Part shown: positions 63,914-64,000 of the stretch, in pieces | Position numbering within the stretch: the stretch's first letter is position 1 | Layout of the letters: every line of letters starts with the position of its first letter | DNA from: CAVOOW01 sp963697675 | Lineage (GTDB): Bacteria; Actinomycetota; Actinomycetes; JACCUZ01 | Assembly (NCBI GenBank): GCA_963697675.1 | Contig: CAVOOW010000009.1 | Span: forward strand, 226,708-290,707 | Direction: 5' to 3' | Length of the DNA stretch: 64,000 bases | The notes under the pieces: model-generated | What the model was told of the DNA's origin: nothing | Database searches by the model: none | Seen by the model: the letters and a program-made list of their open reading frames with translations, nothing else | Made by a program: the position numbers and the translations under genes

Positions 63914-64000
63914 TCTGTTTTTGGCGGTGCCCGGAGTGCGGTGGGATCATCGCGGCGTGGGAGCCGCGCTGGGCTGGGGAGCATTCGCTGCGTCGTCGTT

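Noticed and set aside
63549..63950. A minus-strand coding region opposite the IS110-like fragment.
   Set aside because: No conserved motif appears, whereas the plus-strand peptide fits the transposase family.

Overview
The window is high-GC DNA from an actinobacterium (Actinomycetota). The evidence is a WhiB-family gene with its leader, mycoredoxin, an AdnAB-type motor-nuclease pair, UvrD2, a UPF0182 protein, an F420-type LLM oxidoreductase, leaderless promoters and GTG starts. The outer gene order (MGMT-like gene, adnA, adnB ... nudC, mycoredoxin, uvrD2, whiB7, aarF-like kinase ... DUF2342 protein, PDZ/Lon-like protease, UPF0182) is the order I remember from the Mycobacterium tuberculosis Rv3204-Rv3193c neighbourhood. 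I cannot name a genus; repeat-rich intergenic DNA and gene content would suit Micrococcales or relatives.

Layout. 0-9 kb: two M16 peptidase subunits, an alkyltransferase-like protein and the adnAB pair. 9-15 kb: accessory genes on both strands (disrupted secreted protein, GNAT remnant, LtrA, a triple-repeat membrane protein, PAP2 phosphatase, secreted GH30 glycosidase). 15-28.5 kb: a potassium-homeostasis block with a small membrane ORF, kdpFABC, kdpD, kdpE, a second oppositely oriented KdpE/DUF4118-kinase pair, a KimA-like APC transporter and a stand-alone DUF4118 protein. 28.6-37.7 kb: ArsR/SRPBCC pair, GH13 hydrolase plus sulfotransferase, amidohydrolase plus S41 peptidase, UDG-like protein, L,D-transpeptidase, EEP-family phosphodiesterase. 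37.8-47.9 kb: M20 dipeptidase, nudC, LLM oxidoreductase, mycoredoxin, uvrD2, whiB7 with leader ORF and attenuator, LigD-type polymerase, zinc ribbon protein, AarF-like kinase. 47.9-63.5 kb: ThiF-like protein, second M20 peptidase, DUF5679, enoyl-CoA hydratase, WLM metallopeptidase, Nudix hydrolase, DUF2342, SDR, moaE, PDZ/Lon-like protease, PPA1309, UPF0182 and an initiator tRNA, followed by an IS110-type transposase fragment.

The strongest regulatory signal is one spaced operator, four copies of a 7-bp half-site at offsets 0, 11, 32 and 43. It lies upstream of kdpFABC, of the KimA-like transporter and of the stand-alone DUF4118 gene, each followed about 33 bp later by a -10-like hexamer. This predicts a single KdpE-type regulon over both potassium uptake systems. 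The whiB7 locus has a readable WhiB7-type promoter (A-tract, -35, -10), a 96-codon leader ORF, a strong intrinsic terminator, then whiB7. Intergenic regions carry several families of long palindromes built around TGATCA or caagatcgc cores.

Many genes contain single-base frameshifts without loss of coding sense on either side. They are dense in the kdpD/second kinase/transporter stretch and absent from adnA, adnB, uvrD2 and nudC. I read most as assembly or sequencing indels; frameshifted genes are therefore given as one CDS spanning the shifts, with the shift positions stated. No CRISPR array, rRNA or intact transposon was seen.
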